Source of the DNA: a virus
Strand: one strand, 5' to 3'
Length of the DNA: 64,000 nt
IMG/VR virus record: IMGVR_UViG_3300032677_000029
Location: 1 to 64,000 of that record
The first letter of the stretch is position 1. Every line of letters begins with the position of its first letter. The notes under the pieces are model-generated. The model did no database searches, was not told the DNA's origin, and worked only from the letters and a program-made list of their open reading frames with translations. The translations under genes and the position numbers were made by a program. Of the stretch, positions 1-8,353 are shown in pieces.

Positions 1-18
1 AGTATTAAGTAGTGGCAT
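1..18 (-). CDS. partial start of a downstream late gene
   Basis: An ATG at 18-16 (minus strand) opens a frame reading MPLLNT to the window edge, just after the stop of the fibre gene at 20. The same-strand packing of the late operon makes a following gene expected. No clear ribosome binding site is visible and only six codons are seen, so the start is tentative. Confidence 0.3.
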
Positions 19-19
19 A

Positions 20-1582
20 TTATTTAAACTGGGTTTGGGTTGCGAATACTATAAAAGTAGCAGAGCCTGTTTTTACAATCGTATAGGTATAAACATCAAC
101 ACTAGAAGCATTACCAGCAGTAGGTGCGGCACTTCCTTGCCATTTTGTAGTAACACCTGAAGTTGTGCCGTCTACTTGCACCACATTGTTATAGTAAGCC
201 GTTGCTCCTTGAGTTACTAAAAACGCTACAGTTAAAGATTGCCCTGTAGTCATTGCCGTATTTAAAGTTGTACCAGCGGAGAAAGTAAAGTTGGTAGTCC
301 AATTTGCAGAAGCGTTACTTGTGTAATAAAGAACAGACTGAGTAGAGGGATAATAAGCAATCGTTCCTGTAGCCGCTGTTGCACTTACTGTACAAACTTC
401 AGCCGCATTTGTAAGGATGGCGGCTAAAACAGAAGTAGAACCTGTAAATGATTGAGTGCCTGTCCATGTATTTGTTCCACTTAATGCTATTGGAGTAGAC
501 CATGTAGGTGCGCTTGTACCTGCGGAAGTTAATACTTGACCAGTAGTACCCGCTGCAGTTATAGCATAAGCAGACCCAGTACCATAAACAGCCCCACCAG
601 CCGTAGGAGTAGAAGTAGAGTTTGTACCGCCAGCTAATACTGGCAAAGTACCTGCAGTTAATGCAGAAGACGATGTAGAGTAAATAGCGTTGTTAGCTGC
701 GGAAAAAGTAGTTAACCCTGTACCGCCATACCCAGTAGCAATTGTTACGCCATTCCAAGTTGAGTTAATTATGCTAGCGTTACCAAAACTTGCAGTAGTA
801 TTATTAAAATCATAGCTAGATGGTAAAAGACTGTACGCAATCCAAGTTCCGGCAGTTGTACTATTATCTAGTAAAACCCAGTTATCAATAGACCCACTAA
901 TAATTGTATCTAATGTAGTGGATGCGTTATCTACTATAGTTAAGTTTCCTGTTGAGCCATTATTAATACTAAAAACAAATCCTTTTTGCAATGTAGTTGC
1001 ATCTGGGAGCTTAACAGTTTGTGTAGTTGTTCCAGTAAATCGTTGGTACTGCGTTGAAGCTACGGTTAAAGTTGTTGTACCGCCAGCTGTTGCAGTGCTT
1101 GTATATCCAGCTAAAAAGTTATTAGCAGTTACATTTTGATTAGCGTCTCTTAATACTACTGAGTTAGCTCCAGAAGAAGTTGTAACACCGGTACCGCCAT
1201 AAGCAACACCAACTGTAGTGCCTTGCCAAGTACCAGAACTAATAGTGCCTAATGCAGTAACGTTTCCAGAAGAATCAAGGTTTACAGAGCGCTCAGATGG
1301 GTATGTAACAAATACAGTAACGGTACCGCTAAATGTAACTGCAGAACCTGAGTTACTAGAAGATAGAATCGTTGTACGAGTTAAGGTAGGCCCAGTAGTT
1401 GAATACGTGCCAATACCTACTTCCCAATTACCAGAAGAGTCTGTAGCTGCGTAGTATGTAGTATTGCCGTTACCAACAACAGCGAAAGACTGAAACCCTG
1501 TAACAGAACCGCTTAATGTAAAGCTTACGGTTGTGTTAGCAAAGCCAGTCTGTTGTACCCGGTCATAAACTACTAGAGCCAT
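20..1582 (-). CDS. tail fibre-like protein
   Basis: A 520-residue protein rich in Thr, Ser, Gly and Ala. The first 100 residues (opening with MALVVYDRVQQT and containing GNGNTTYYAATDS and VTYPSERSV) resemble the N-terminal virion-anchoring domain found in fibres of many freshwater phages. This is followed by repeats of the YGGTG(L/V)TT type, which usually mark beta-rich trimeric fibre shafts. The C-terminal 130 residues look like a separate beta domain. It probably forms part of a host-recognition appendage. There is no S74 chaperone at its end, unlike the fibre at 58380-59972. It is the most distal late gene in the left block; exact assembly partner unknown. Confidence 0.75.
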   Translation of the reverse strand: MALVVYDRVQQTGFANTTVSFTLSGSVTGFQSFAVVGNGNTTYYAATDSSGNWEVGIGTYSTTGPTLTRTTILSSSNSGSAVTFSGTVTVFVTYPSERSVNLDSSGNVTALGTISSGTWQGTTVGVAYGGTGVTTSSGANSVVLRDANQNVTANNFLAGYTSTATAGGTTTLTVASTQYQRFTGTTTQTVKLPDATTLQKGFVFSINNGSTGNLTIVDNASTTLDTIISGSIDNWVLLDNSTTAGTWIAYSLLPSSYDFNNTTASFGNASIINSTWNGVTIATGYGGTGLTTFSAANNAIYSTSSSALTAGTLPVLAGGTNSTSTPTAGGAVYGTGSAYAITAAGTTGQVLTSAGTSAPTWSTPIALSGTNTWTGTQSFTGSTSVLAAILTNAAEVCTVSATAATGTIAYYPSTQSVLYYTSNASANWTTNFTFSAGTTLNTAMTTGQSLTVAFLVTQGATAYYNNVVQVDGTTSGVTTKWQGSAAPTAGNASSVDVYTYTIVKTGSATFIVFATQTQFK

Positions 1583-1592
1583 TTAGGACTCC

Positions 1593-2204
1593 TTAGCTAG
1601 TAGCGGTTGTAGAATACGTAACGCTTACTGTATCACCAGCAGTTGTAGTTTTAGCTGTACCAAAAGCACCAGCGCTATACAAAGTACCACCTGTATTGCT
1701 GAGTGTAGAAGAAGCGCCAGAACCTGTTACCAAGAAGCAGCCACCAACAGTACCGCCAGCGCCAGTAATTGTATAAGTAATAGCTGTTGCAGAAGCTGTT
1801 ACTACGTTAGAACCGGGAGTTGTATTGCTGTTGCCAGTAGGTGTTGCAAATACTGCAGTACCACGAACAGCAGAACCGCCAACTGTATACGCAATAAATT
1901 CAGACCAGCCAGCGTGGGAAGTCATTGTATCTGTAGGTGAAAAAGTATTACCTGTGCCAGATACTAAACCTAAATATGGGCCAACTAAGGCAATAGGTGA
2001 AGTCAATAATGTTTGCTGGAACATAAAAATCTTACCAACCTGAACAACTTGGTTTGGAAACTCTTCGGTCCACTTTAAATTACCAGAGGCATCCCGGCAC
2101 TCTACGTGGTAGTACCCTTCGACACCTACAGTTTCGTTATTTATAGCATTGGCTTGCAGATTAATTTCTGCGTGATCGCTACAACTTGCTAGTTCTTTTT
2201 GCAT
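1593..2204 (-). CDS. fibre-associated structural protein, conserved phage family
   Basis: A 203-residue protein. The segment at about residues 28-55 (GYYHVECRDASGNLKW, EEFPNQVV) is a recurrent pattern in proteins next to tail fibre genes of environmental phages, usually without an assigned function. The remainder is Thr/Ser/Gly-rich and probably beta-structured. The gene sits 10 bp after its downstream fibre partner in the late operon. The role is inferred from position: a small tail or fibre-base component. No catalytic motif is seen. Confidence 0.6.
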   Translation of the reverse strand: MQKELASCSDHAEINLQANAINNETVGVEGYYHVECRDASGNLKWTEEFPNQVVQVGKIFMFQQTLLTSPIALVGPYLGLVSGTGNTFSPTDTMTSHAGWSEFIAYTVGGSAVRGTAVFATPTGNSNTTPGSNVVTASATAITYTITGAGGTVGGCFLVTGSGASSTLSNTGGTLYSAGAFGTAKTTTAGDTVSVTYSTTATS

Positions 2205-2213
2205 AATTGCTCC

Positions 2214-2639
2214 TTAATTGGAAAAACGAATAATGGCGTTTGAGGCATCGTCCGTAGGAAAAGTAATTGTAAAACTCGATACGGGGGTTTTATCCGCCCC
2301 AAAATTTAGTACTGCAACCGCTGCGTTTGTGGTGCTATTATATATTAAAGCACCCCTAGTAGTAAAGTTTGCTGGATTCCAAGTAACAGTATTAAAAGAT
2401 AAATATGCAGTATATCCGGAGCTAGTCGGCGGAATAATCGTTAGGGTTTTGCCCCCTGCTGTATACCCTGTACCCACTACTTCGCCCACGGTTGTGTAAA
2501 TTAACGTTGTATTGTCTAAATTAGCATTGGCTGTATAGAGGGCTATTTTATAGGTATAGGGGGTTCCAACCGCAAAGTTTTCTAAAGCACTTAGGCAGTT
2601 TTGTTTAAATATTGTACATTGGCCTTGAACTATGCTCAT
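2214..2639 (-). CDS. conserved small virion protein
   Basis: A 141-residue beta-rich protein with GTGYTAGGKTLT, VTWNPANFTTRGALIYN and AVAVLNFGADKT segments. I know this pattern from adaptor-proximal genes of many environmental phages; it has no established function. The ATG overlaps the stop of the upstream adaptor gene by four bases, indicating translational coupling. Probably a structural component of the tail machine or fibre base. Confidence 0.6.
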   Translation of the reverse strand: MSIVQGQCTIFKQNCLSALENFAVGTPYTYKIALYTANANLDNTTLIYTTVGEVVGTGYTAGGKTLTIIPPTSSGYTAYLSFNTVTWNPANFTTRGALIYNSTTNAAVAVLNFGADKTPVSSFTITFPTDDASNAIIRFSN

Positions 2640-3574
2640 GAGCTAACCTTAATCCTTGCCTGGCCATCTCTATAGGCATCACCACGTTCTAGGCCGGTTC
2701 CAAGGCGGTTTAATTGCATTACGGCTTCTTGGTACTTAGTTTCGTAGTAACCAATTAAATCGGCTTCGCCCTTCATAAAGAGCATTGCTTCCCGCATTGC
2801 ACCATAAAACAAAACTGGATCATAGTTATCGCCTAACCATGAAGTTCCAGTAGTATTAGATATTGCTGATACGGGTACTGAAAATGCCGTATTACTAGAC
2901 CCTAATGAAACACAAGATAGTACATCACCAACAATATAAAAGTTACCACCAAACTTTAAATTAACTGTAGTAACTACCCCGCCTACAATAACAATATCTG
3001 CTGTAGCGTTTGCACCTGAACCGCCCGTTAAAGCCACGTTTTGATAGGTACCATTAGTATATCCTGCGCCCCCAGTTATTGCTCCTAGAGTAGTAATTTG
3101 CCCTTGTACAATTGTTGGTGGGTAGTAGTAGTAATGCATTTCTACCGTATAGTTAGCGTCTGGTGTAGGGGCTACCATTAGAGTCATTTCATTAACATTA
3201 GATAGCTGAGAGCCAAATAACGCATAATATTCGGGGACTCCACCCGGTGTGCCTTGATATGTGGTACCGTTATTTGCAACAGCTGGATACGCTTCACGTA
3301 AAAAATTAACGTCTTTATTTAAAAGATATTTATAGTTGTTGCTGGAGTCAATTACCGCTAAAGAATAATTAGCAAGCCAATCAGTAGGCAAAGAAACGTA
3401 TTGATTACCAGAAGTAAAGCTACCGGTTACGTTTTTACGCAAAGAAGGTATTTGAACTGAGTTATATATACGATCTTCAGCTTCCTGTACAAATACAGGG
3501 ATGTTCGCCACAAACAATGCTTCTGTGTTTTCCGCGTACGACTGAATTGAGTTATATAACGTTTCGTAGTTCAT
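2636..3574 (-). CDS. phage adaptor / tail tubular A-like protein with an inserted beta module
   Basis: A 312-residue protein. Residues 1-150 (MNYETLYNSIQSYAENTE, QEAEDRIYN, PTDWLANYSL, YYALFGSQL, MHYYYYPP) and the C-terminal 70 residues (WLGDNYDPVLFYGAMREAM, YETKYQEAVMQLN) match the adaptor family related in role to T7 gp11, which sits under the portal. Between them, about residues 155-240, lies a Gly/Thr/Val-rich insertion (GGAGYTNGTYQNVALTGGSG) typical of a mobile beta module in phage proteins. Role, by family: joins head to tail. The family call rests on the flanking halves; the insertion is directly visible. Confidence 0.7.
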   Translation of the reverse strand: MNYETLYNSIQSYAENTEALFVANIPVFVQEAEDRIYNSVQIPSLRKNVTGSFTSGNQYVSLPTDWLANYSLAVIDSSNNYKYLLNKDVNFLREAYPAVANNGTTYQGTPGGVPEYYALFGSQLSNVNEMTLMVAPTPDANYTVEMHYYYYPPTIVQGQITTLGAITGGAGYTNGTYQNVALTGGSGANATADIVIVGGVVTTVNLKFGGNFYIVGDVLSCVSLGSSNTAFSVPVSAISNTTGTSWLGDNYDPVLFYGAMREAMLFMKGEADLIGYYETKYQEAVMQLNRLGTGLERGDAYRDGQARIKVSS

Positions 3575-3756
3575 TATTGCTCTTCAGTTTTAAGCTCTTC
3601 TGGGGGTGGCACTTGCGTTTGCGTTTGCGCTTGAATCTTCATCATTAGCCCATAAGCACCGGTTTTGGTTGGTAAGTCTCCAAGTCCAGCTAGTATACCT
3701 TCTACTTCATTTAAGGTTAACTCAAGGTTAATCGGCATTTTTGGATCTAAACTCAT
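3574..3756 (-). CDS. small conserved phage protein
   Basis: A 60-residue acidic protein (MSLDPKMPINLELTLNEVEG, ending EELKTEEQ). The first 35 residues look like a short beta-alpha unit seen in small proteins beside adaptor genes. The start overlaps the stop of the upstream gene, and its own stop shares a base with the downstream adaptor start, so it is embedded in a coupled translation chain. Function unknown; likely virion-related from context. Confidence 0.5.
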   Translation of the reverse strand: MSLDPKMPINLELTLNEVEGILAGLGDLPTKTGAYGLMMKIQAQTQTQVPPPEELKTEEQ

Positions 3757-4031
3757 GCCATTGGCCCTCTTGTTTTAATGCCTTTAGTTGCAGCACCGTA
3801 GCCACGCATTGTAAGCTCGCCATTTTTATTTTCTTTAGCGTAATTGCGTTTGCCTGTACTACCAACAGAAATATTAACTTCATCCATACCATTACCGGCT
3901 TTTTGAATTACGTCTTCTTTTGCGCTAGTTGTATTTGGTTGAGGTTGTTTATAGACACCAATGTCATTACCACCACCTTGCGGGTAAACAAAACCAACGT
4001 ATTGGTCAGCAGGTTTATTATTTTTAGCCAT
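3753..4031 (-). CDS. small virion-region protein with C-terminal GAATKG motif
   Basis: A 92-residue basic protein. The C-terminal stretch MRGYGAATKGIKTRGPMA is a signature I associate with small proteins encoded between fibre and capsid genes in environmental phages. The middle is polar and probably disordered. It overlaps the next gene downstream by four bases. No enzymatic motif; function unknown, possibly a minor internal or head-to-tail protein. Confidence 0.55.
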   Translation of the reverse strand: MAKNNKPADQYVGFVYPQGGGNDIGVYKQPQPNTTSAKEDVIQKAGNGMDEVNISVGSTGKRNYAKENKNGELTMRGYGAATKGIKTRGPMA

Positions 4032-4033
4032 GA

Positions 4034-4219
4034 TTATTCCTGATTATTAGCACGAGCTAAGTTACGGCCTACTTTTTTCATAGCTTCTGAAGTAACAGTA
4101 CTAGCGCCTTTTTTGCCTTTACCACCTTCGATACCAACCGTTGGGCCGGAATCCCCTAAATTTTTACCTTTAGTTTTGCCTTTGGACTCAATGCCATTGG
4201 CGCCTGATTTAAATGTCAT
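4034..4219 (-). CDS. small Lys/Gly-rich protein with KGKNLGD motif
   Basis: A 61-residue basic protein. The segment KGKTKGKNLGD near residues 13-24 recurs almost exactly in the protein at 6223-6672 (MTKGKNLGD), so two genes about 2 kb apart share a short conserved element. Low complexity and strongly positive. Probably a minor virion protein; a nucleic-acid-contacting role is possible but only inferred. Confidence 0.5.
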   Translation of the reverse strand: MTFKSGANGIESKGKTKGKNLGDSGPTVGIEGGKGKKGASTVTSEAMKKVGRNLARANNQE

Positions 4220-4228
4220 AATTTATTC

Positions 4229-4657
4229 CTAATTAACTGTTACTGTTACTGTACCTACTTGCCCTGTTGCAATCAAGTAATTTGGCGTTAATGCTGTATC
4301 AAAACTACTTGCTCCACCTACTGGGGACCATCCCCACTGAAATTGCCTACTACCCATATCAGGAGTACCAAATCCAGATTGCGAAGTACCCCCAGTATTA
4401 CTTGTTTGTATTCCATTATTACCAGATACTGTATAGCTTACATCAGGTCTTGGTTCTCGTACTGCTTGTGGGTCATTTACTGGATACAAACCAAGAGATA
4501 ATTGTGGTTGATCCGGATCCCAACAAGAAGGACAAACTTTAATCTGATACAACTTAGTTTTAATTATTTCCTTCTTTAATTCCTTAAGCATATACCGCTG
4601 CGCACACCTATCGCACTCAGCAATTGCCCATTTACCTGAAGCATATTTTGATGGCAT
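4229..4657 (-). CDS. zinc-ribbon virion-region protein
   Basis: A 142-residue protein. The N-terminal half has two Cys pairs, CDRC (residues 15-18) and CPSC (42-45), the arrangement of a zinc ribbon. The second half is Gly/Ser/Thr-rich and looks like a beta or extended segment (SGFGTPDMGSRQFQW). It lies between two adaptor-type genes, so a structural role is likely. Metal binding is inferred from the Cys spacing. Confidence 0.55.
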   Translation of the reverse strand: MPSKYASGKWAIAECDRCAQRYMLKELKKEIIKTKLYQIKVCPSCWDPDQPQLSLGLYPVNDPQAVREPRPDVSYTVSGNNGIQTSNTGGTSQSGFGTPDMGSRQFQWGWSPVGGASSFDTALTPNYLIATGQVGTVTVTVN

Positions 4658-4665
4658 TTAATACC

Positions 4666-5622
4666 TTAATAAAATAGTACTCTAGGTACAAATCTAATAG
4701 CCGCTTTTTCTCTATCTTCATCTGATGCTAATTGCCACTGCTGTTCGTAATCGCCTTTTAACATCATAATACGACTAGGATCAACGCCTTGTATCTTAAC
4801 AGCTAAATTATAAGCCAATCCAGCCACCATAGCGGTAACTAAACGAAATGGAATGTCCTCAATATTTGAACCGTTTCCGGCATCTTGCATACGACGTAGG
4901 CGGTAGTACACAAATGTATACTGATTACCTGGAGAATTAGGAGTAGGCCAAACATTAATACAAGGCAGGTTATTTACATATACGCTATCTAGTGCATTGT
5001 GTGGGGCTGCTACTGTACCGTTTTGACCACGCCAAGCGTTCAGAATCTGATTTCCAACAATGTTTTGGTATCCAATAGTCTCTGTAACACCAGCTGTTGT
5101 AATGTTAATAAAGCCCTGTGTAGGAAGCTTAGAAGCATCTGTGAGGGTTATAGTTGTATCTGTGGCAGATATGGGATACCCAGTAGCGATGGTAGTGGCT
5201 GGAAGGGCTGGAATGTTACCTGATTGGCGGTTTACATAGACTTGAATTGGACGACCATTAGCGTTCTTATTAGGAATCGTAATGTAGGTAGACTCTGAAA
5301 TCCGAGTAATATTAATGTCAATCTGGTTGTTGCCTTGCCCATTATTAGTACGAACTACGGTATCTAGTAGGTCAATGGTATCCACAGGAATAGGGTAAAT
5401 AGCCTGTCCTGTATTCATAACGATCTGCTGCTGCTCTACTGTCCATAAGTTAATACCTCTATTAGCCCACTCAATAGTAAGCAGGTTGAGGCTTCGCCGC
5501 GCTGTGCGTAGGTCATATCCAGTACGTAGTTCTTTTCCGCAACGCTCAAATGCCTCTTCGACTAAGTCGTTGAGGTTTAAGTTAAATATGCTTAATCCAG
5601 AAGTGGAAGCTGTAGTTGCCAT
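4666..5622 (-). CDS. head-tail adaptor / head completion-like protein
   Basis: A 318-residue protein. The N-terminus (LNLNDLVEEAFERCGKE, RTARRSLNLLTIEWANRG) and C-terminus (AMVAGLAYNLAVKI, LKGDYEQQWQLASDEDREK) fit adaptor or head-completion proteins that bind the lower face of the portal in podoviruses. The central region (GYPISATDTTITLTDASKLP) is a beta module. With the gene at 2636-3574 it makes two adaptor-type proteins in one operon, consistent with a short-tailed particle. The family call is by pattern. Confidence 0.65.
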   Translation of the reverse strand: MATTASTSGLSIFNLNLNDLVEEAFERCGKELRTGYDLRTARRSLNLLTIEWANRGINLWTVEQQQIVMNTGQAIYPIPVDTIDLLDTVVRTNNGQGNNQIDINITRISESTYITIPNKNANGRPIQVYVNRQSGNIPALPATTIATGYPISATDTTITLTDASKLPTQGFINITTAGVTETIGYQNIVGNQILNAWRGQNGTVAAPHNALDSVYVNNLPCINVWPTPNSPGNQYTFVYYRLRRMQDAGNGSNIEDIPFRLVTAMVAGLAYNLAVKIQGVDPSRIMMLKGDYEQQWQLASDEDREKAAIRFVPRVLFY

Positions 5623-5807
5623 TACTTAACCTTCTTTGCAGTTTTCTTAGGAACTGGTTTCTTTACTGCTGGTTTAGTTGTAGTTTTTTTAAGCGTTGGT
5701 TTACGCTTTGCTTTTGGGGCTTGTTCTACCGGAAAAGGCCATGCTTCAATTTTTGGGGTTTTATCCTCAAATTTACTTAATGCCCATTCTAAAATCTTCT
5801 TAATCAT
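5622..5807 (-). CDS. small protein with lysine-rich, histone-like tail
   Basis: A 61-residue protein. Residues 1-28 form an ordinary segment (MIKKILEWALSKFEDKTPKI). Residues 33-61 are almost entirely Lys, Pro, Thr, Ala and Val (repeats of the KKTTTKPAVKKPVPKK type), resembling histone H1-like tails. A role in contacting DNA or polyanions inside the head is plausible but unproven. It shares its first bases with the end of the small gene at 5800-5937 and one base with the adaptor start downstream. Confidence 0.5.
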   Translation of the reverse strand: MIKKILEWALSKFEDKTPKIEAWPFPVEQAPKAKRKPTLKKTTTKPAVKKPVPKKTAKKVK

Positions 5808-5937
5808 TTTGTTCCCACATTATTCCGAGTCGTACGATTAATAGGTCTATAACAAAAAAGCTTTCGTCGCCGTCATCTACAATCTCAAACCCAAGCGAAA
5901 CGCCTTTGATAAGATGTAGAAAAATAGCCCAACTCAC
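5800..5937 (-). CDS. 45-residue hydrophobic small protein, GTG start
   Basis: A short gene hidden between two others. The GTG at 5937-5935 overlaps the stop of the upstream gene (GTGA), and the stop at 5802-5800 overlaps the start of the next gene by eight bases. The product begins MSWAIFLHLIKGVSLGFEIV and ends LLIVRLGIMWEQND. Small proteins of this kind (WAIF...GFEIV...DLLIVRL) occur beside adaptor genes in related environmental phages. It may be membrane-associated; function unknown. Coupled overlaps on both sides support translation. Confidence 0.55.
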   Translation of the reverse strand: MSWAIFLHLIKGVSLGFEIVDDGDESFFVIDLLIVRLGIMWEQND

Positions 5938-6203
5938 TTTTTAAACCCTTTTAAGGTTTCCGCCAGTCTAGCCCGCTTACCCACCTTGCCGGGCTTTTTT
6001 GCAGCTGCAGCTAATTTAGCTGACGGAATCGGTTTACCGGCTTTAGCGCCTAATTCTTTACGTAAGGCACCGGGTTTCTTAATTGCGTCGGCAATCCAGT
6101 TTTTCTTTACAGCGCCACCTTCAGCATATTGGGTAAAGTCAGTATTATCCCGGCGTTTTTTAACTACCGGTTTACCCATTTTAGAAGGGGCAATATCACC
6201 CAT
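5934..6203 (-). CDS. small basic virion-region protein (GMGDIAPSKM type)
   Basis: An 89-residue Lys-rich protein starting MGDIAPSKMGKPVVKKRR, with QYAEGGAVKKN near residue 30 and a basic Ala/Lys-rich C-terminal half. Upstream codons in the same frame merely read the neighbouring gene out of frame. A TTG at 6221, right after the upstream stop, could add LRPSRG and is an alternative start. Similar RGMGDIAPSKM proteins lie near capsid genes in other environmental phages. The xAxGG motif recurs in several virion proteins of this genome. Function unknown. Confidence 0.5.
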   Translation of the reverse strand: MGDIAPSKMGKPVVKKRRDNTDFTQYAEGGAVKKNWIADAIKKPGALRKELGAKAGKPIPSAKLAAAAKKPGKVGKRARLAETLKGFKK

Positions 6204-6222
6204 ACCACGACTTGGTCTCAAT

Positions 6223-6672
6223 TTAGCACCATGTACCTTTGGTTTTGCCTTTAGAAGCAATACCGTCAGCACGACTAGAAGCTGAACCGCCTTTAGCCAT
6301 TTTCTTAGCAGCTTTACCGCCACCGCACATACCGCCTTTAGCCATTTTAGTAGCGCCAAATTCTTTTGGACCTACTGTAGCCATTTGAGCATCGCCTAAG
6401 TTTTTACCTTTAGTCATGCCACGTTTTTGAACAGCCGATTCACCAAACTTAGTTAATTTGTTTGATCCTTTTTCTACATCCATAGACATAGTTTTTGGTC
6501 CCATAGTTTCTTTCATAGCAACTCCGCCTTTTTTAAGTGAGATTTTAGTACCTTTACCGCCTTTGTGTTCTTGAGCATCATGCTCTTTAAACGCTTTTTT
6601 AATCATAGCAACATCTTGTTTTTTATCCGCTGCTTCTTCTTTACGGTCATCAACCTTAGATTCTTTTTCCAT
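6223..6672 (-). CDS. Lys/Gly-rich KGG-motif protein
   Basis: A 149-residue protein, charged at the N-terminus (MEKESKVDDRKEEAADKK) then repetitive: KMAKGGMCGGGKAAKKMAKGG at about residues 110-130, ending SSRADGIASKGKTKGTWC. The RADGIA...KGKT(K/R)G tail is a familiar end of small head-region proteins in freshwater phages. It also carries MTKGKNLGD, shared with the gene at 4034-4219. Probably disordered and possibly packaged in the virion; no enzymatic motif. Confidence 0.55.
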   Translation of the reverse strand: MEKESKVDDRKEEAADKKQDVAMIKKAFKEHDAQEHKGGKGTKISLKKGGVAMKETMGPKTMSMDVEKGSNKLTKFGESAVQKRGMTKGKNLGDAQMATVGPKEFGATKMAKGGMCGGGKAAKKMAKGGSASSRADGIASKGKTKGTWC

Positions 6673-6681
6673 ATTATTTCC

Positions 6682-6930
6682 TTACTTTACGAATTTTTCA
6701 AATAACGCTACAATTAAACCACCAAATAAAACTGCAATTACATTAAATACAGTATGCATGGTTCTTCTACTAGCGGTTTGTTCTCCAAGTAGTCTTTGTA
6801 TTTCGGCTAGACATTTTTTAACTTCTTCCATGTCTTTAACAAGTTTGTCCATATCTGCCTGTAAATGCTCAATATCATTAGCATGTGTTGCCAACTCTCT
6901 GGCAGTTTCGATTGGGTTAATATTGTTCAT
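6682..6930 (-). CDS. coiled-coil protein with C-terminal membrane segment (XhlA-like topology)
   Basis: An 82-residue protein. Residues 10-50 form a heptad-rich coiled coil (HLQADMDKLVKDMEEVKKC, IQRLLGEQ). Residues 60-78 (TVFNVIAVLFGGLIVALFE) form one membrane helix followed by FVK. This layout matches haemolysin XhlA-type proteins, which assist holin-mediated lysis in some phages. A second holin-like gene lies at 57617-57838 in the lysis cassette, so this could be an accessory holin or an unrelated membrane protein. Family assignment is by topology only. Confidence 0.5.
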   Translation of the reverse strand: MNNINPIETARELATHANDIEHLQADMDKLVKDMEEVKKCLAEIQRLLGEQTASRRTMHTVFNVIAVLFGGLIVALFEKFVK

Positions 6931-7190
6931 TTAGAGCCACATTTCCAGCGCTTTAAACTAGCAGCCTTACGGGTAGGTTTGCCATTTTCGTCTTTCATTG
7001 GCCCGGGCATACCCGACATACGTGCGCAGAACGACTTCTTCCTAGCCCCACCTTCAGGCTGTGGAGCCTTTAGATTAGAGCCTGTTTTTGCATTATATTT
7101 CTTGCGGCCTTTTTCAGTGAGACCAGCCCCTTTCGAGACTGGAAGTTTCTCACCACGCCCAACTGCAAGAGAAGGAGTCTTCTTAGCCAT
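6927..7190 (-). CDS. DUF6321-like small phage protein
   Basis: An 87-residue basic protein. The C-terminal half (ARKKSFCARMSGMPGPMKDE, NGKPTRKAASLKRWKCG) matches the pattern of DUF6321 proteins: S(F/C)xARMxGMxGPMKDExGKPTRKxxxLxxW. The N-terminal part (GAGLTEKGRKKYNAKTGSN) is also typical. These are common in aquatic phages; function unknown. The stop overlaps the start of the membrane protein downstream, and its start overlaps the stop of the upstream gene. Confidence 0.6.
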   Translation of the reverse strand: MAKKTPSLAVGRGEKLPVSKGAGLTEKGRKKYNAKTGSNLKAPQPEGGARKKSFCARMSGMPGPMKDENGKPTRKAASLKRWKCGSK

Positions 7191-7725
7191 ATTGAACTGT
7201 TTGGTAAGTAATATTACTTACATTAACATAAAGACCGTTATTAACTAACATACCTTCGCCTTGAAATAATACTTGGAAAGGTTGAACTGCGGTACCTGTA
7301 TTGTAACTAGTTAGCCATTTATTTGGGTAAACACTATTTGTATTAGCAATAGCATTAGAAACATAAGCGCAAGCCGTAGCAGTGCCGATAGTACCAGTAT
7401 TAATATCAGTAATAGTAAATGTATCTACAGTAAGTTTAGTAATTACGTAATTTCCAGCCGTAGCAGAAACACTAGATAGCGCAGAAAAAGTAATACCAAT
7501 AGCTTGCCCCGTCAACAATCCGTGTGCTGTAGAAGTTACTGTAACTGTATATCCAGAACGTGTATACGTACCAGTAGTTACAGGAGCTATATTGGTATCA
7601 AATACGTCAATACCACCAGCAGTACCAGTACCTTGATACACTAAGTTTTTAAGGCGTAAACGCCCCGATACCATAAAACCAGAACCGCTATTATGTGAGC
7701 CTTTTACGTCATATTGCATTGTCAT
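7183..7725 (-). CDS. structural protein with AHGL-type beta module
   Basis: A 180-residue protein. The start (MTMQYDVKGSHNSGSG) precedes a central module with TSTAHGLLTGQAIGITF and YVITKLTVDTFTITD, a recurring beta domain in phage head and tail proteins. A related copy is visible in the large tail protein at 54223-56667 (TQTAHGYSTGTYVTF). The C-terminal part is Asn/Tyr-rich. It lies two genes after the capsid gene, so decoration or minor capsid is a reasonable inference. Confidence 0.55.
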   Translation of the reverse strand: MTMQYDVKGSHNSGSGFMVSGRLRLKNLVYQGTGTAGGIDVFDTNIAPVTTGTYTRSGYTVTVTSTAHGLLTGQAIGITFSALSSVSATAGNYVITKLTVDTFTITDINTGTIGTATACAYVSNAIANTNSVYPNKWLTSYNTGTAVQPFQVLFQGEGMLVNNGLYVNVSNITYQTVQYG

Positions 7726-7774
7726 AATTAATCTCCTAAAGATTTAAGTTGGGGCCGTAGCCCCGTGGGATTAA

Positions 7775-8263
7775 TTAGACTACTTCAACGCCAGTATCGT
7801 ATACGTTATAGTGAAGGAATCCAGTAATTGATCCAACGCCAGAAGTATTAGAGGCAGAAGTAACAACAACTAAATTAGTTGCATTAGCTACGTTACCTAA
7901 AGAGGCGCCGCCGGTTGCAGCACCAACAGCTACTACACCACGAGAAACTGCAGCATTAGATAATAAACCTGTTGGAACGTTTGTCCCAAGAGTAGGGGTT
8001 TGGCCTGCGCCTACACCAGATAATGGAGTAAAGCCCATATTAACAGTGCCAGATGTACCAGCCGTACTAACAGTAATTGAAGTAACTACTGCATTAGCTG
8101 GAAGAACAAGGGCTTCACCGCCAGAAATATTAGTTACATTTGCTGTTGCTGCTGCATTAGCTATATAAAAAGGCGTATACATACCCATTGAACCTGCTTG
8201 AGCAGTACGAGTTGAATCACCACCTGTTGAGCGCCAAACGCTCGAAGTTGTTGCTGTTGCCAT
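7775..8263 (-). CDS. capsid-proximal structural protein
   Basis: A 162-residue Ala/Thr/Val/Gly-rich protein (STRTAQAGSMGMYTPFYIAN, GGEALVLPANAVVTSITV, GSITGFLHYNVYDTGVEVV). The composition and its place directly after the capsid gene and its terminator suggest an abundant virion component, perhaps a head decoration or fibre protein. It may have its own promoter because a terminator (8393-8417) separates it from the capsid gene. No known motif. Confidence 0.55.
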   Translation of the reverse strand: MATATTSSVWRSTGGDSTRTAQAGSMGMYTPFYIANAAATANVTNISGGEALVLPANAVVTSITVSTAGTSGTVNMGFTPLSGVGAGQTPTLGTNVPTGLLSNAAVSRGVVAVGAATGGASLGNVANATNLVVVTSASNTSGVGSITGFLHYNVYDTGVEVV

Positions 8264-8353
8264 AATAAATTGTCCTTACATACAAGATAAACCTATTAAT
8301 CGGTATGTCGTCTGCCGGGAGCAGTTTAATAGGCCGGATTCCCGGTTTAATTG

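Noticed and set aside
918-1454. Plus-strand frames opposite the fibre gene
   Set aside because: They are complements of Thr/Val/Gly-rich codons; they lack ribosome binding sites and oppose the operon.
5934-6359. The long version of the basic protein starting at 6359
   Set aside because: Its first 47 or so codons read the upstream KGG gene in another frame and give a low-complexity Leu/Lys sequence; the start at 6203 (or 6221) is more credible.
7751-7764. GGGGC-CGTA-GCCCC hairpin between two structural genes
   Set aside because: It lacks a T-run on the transcribed strand; it could be an RNA stability element but nothing more can be said.
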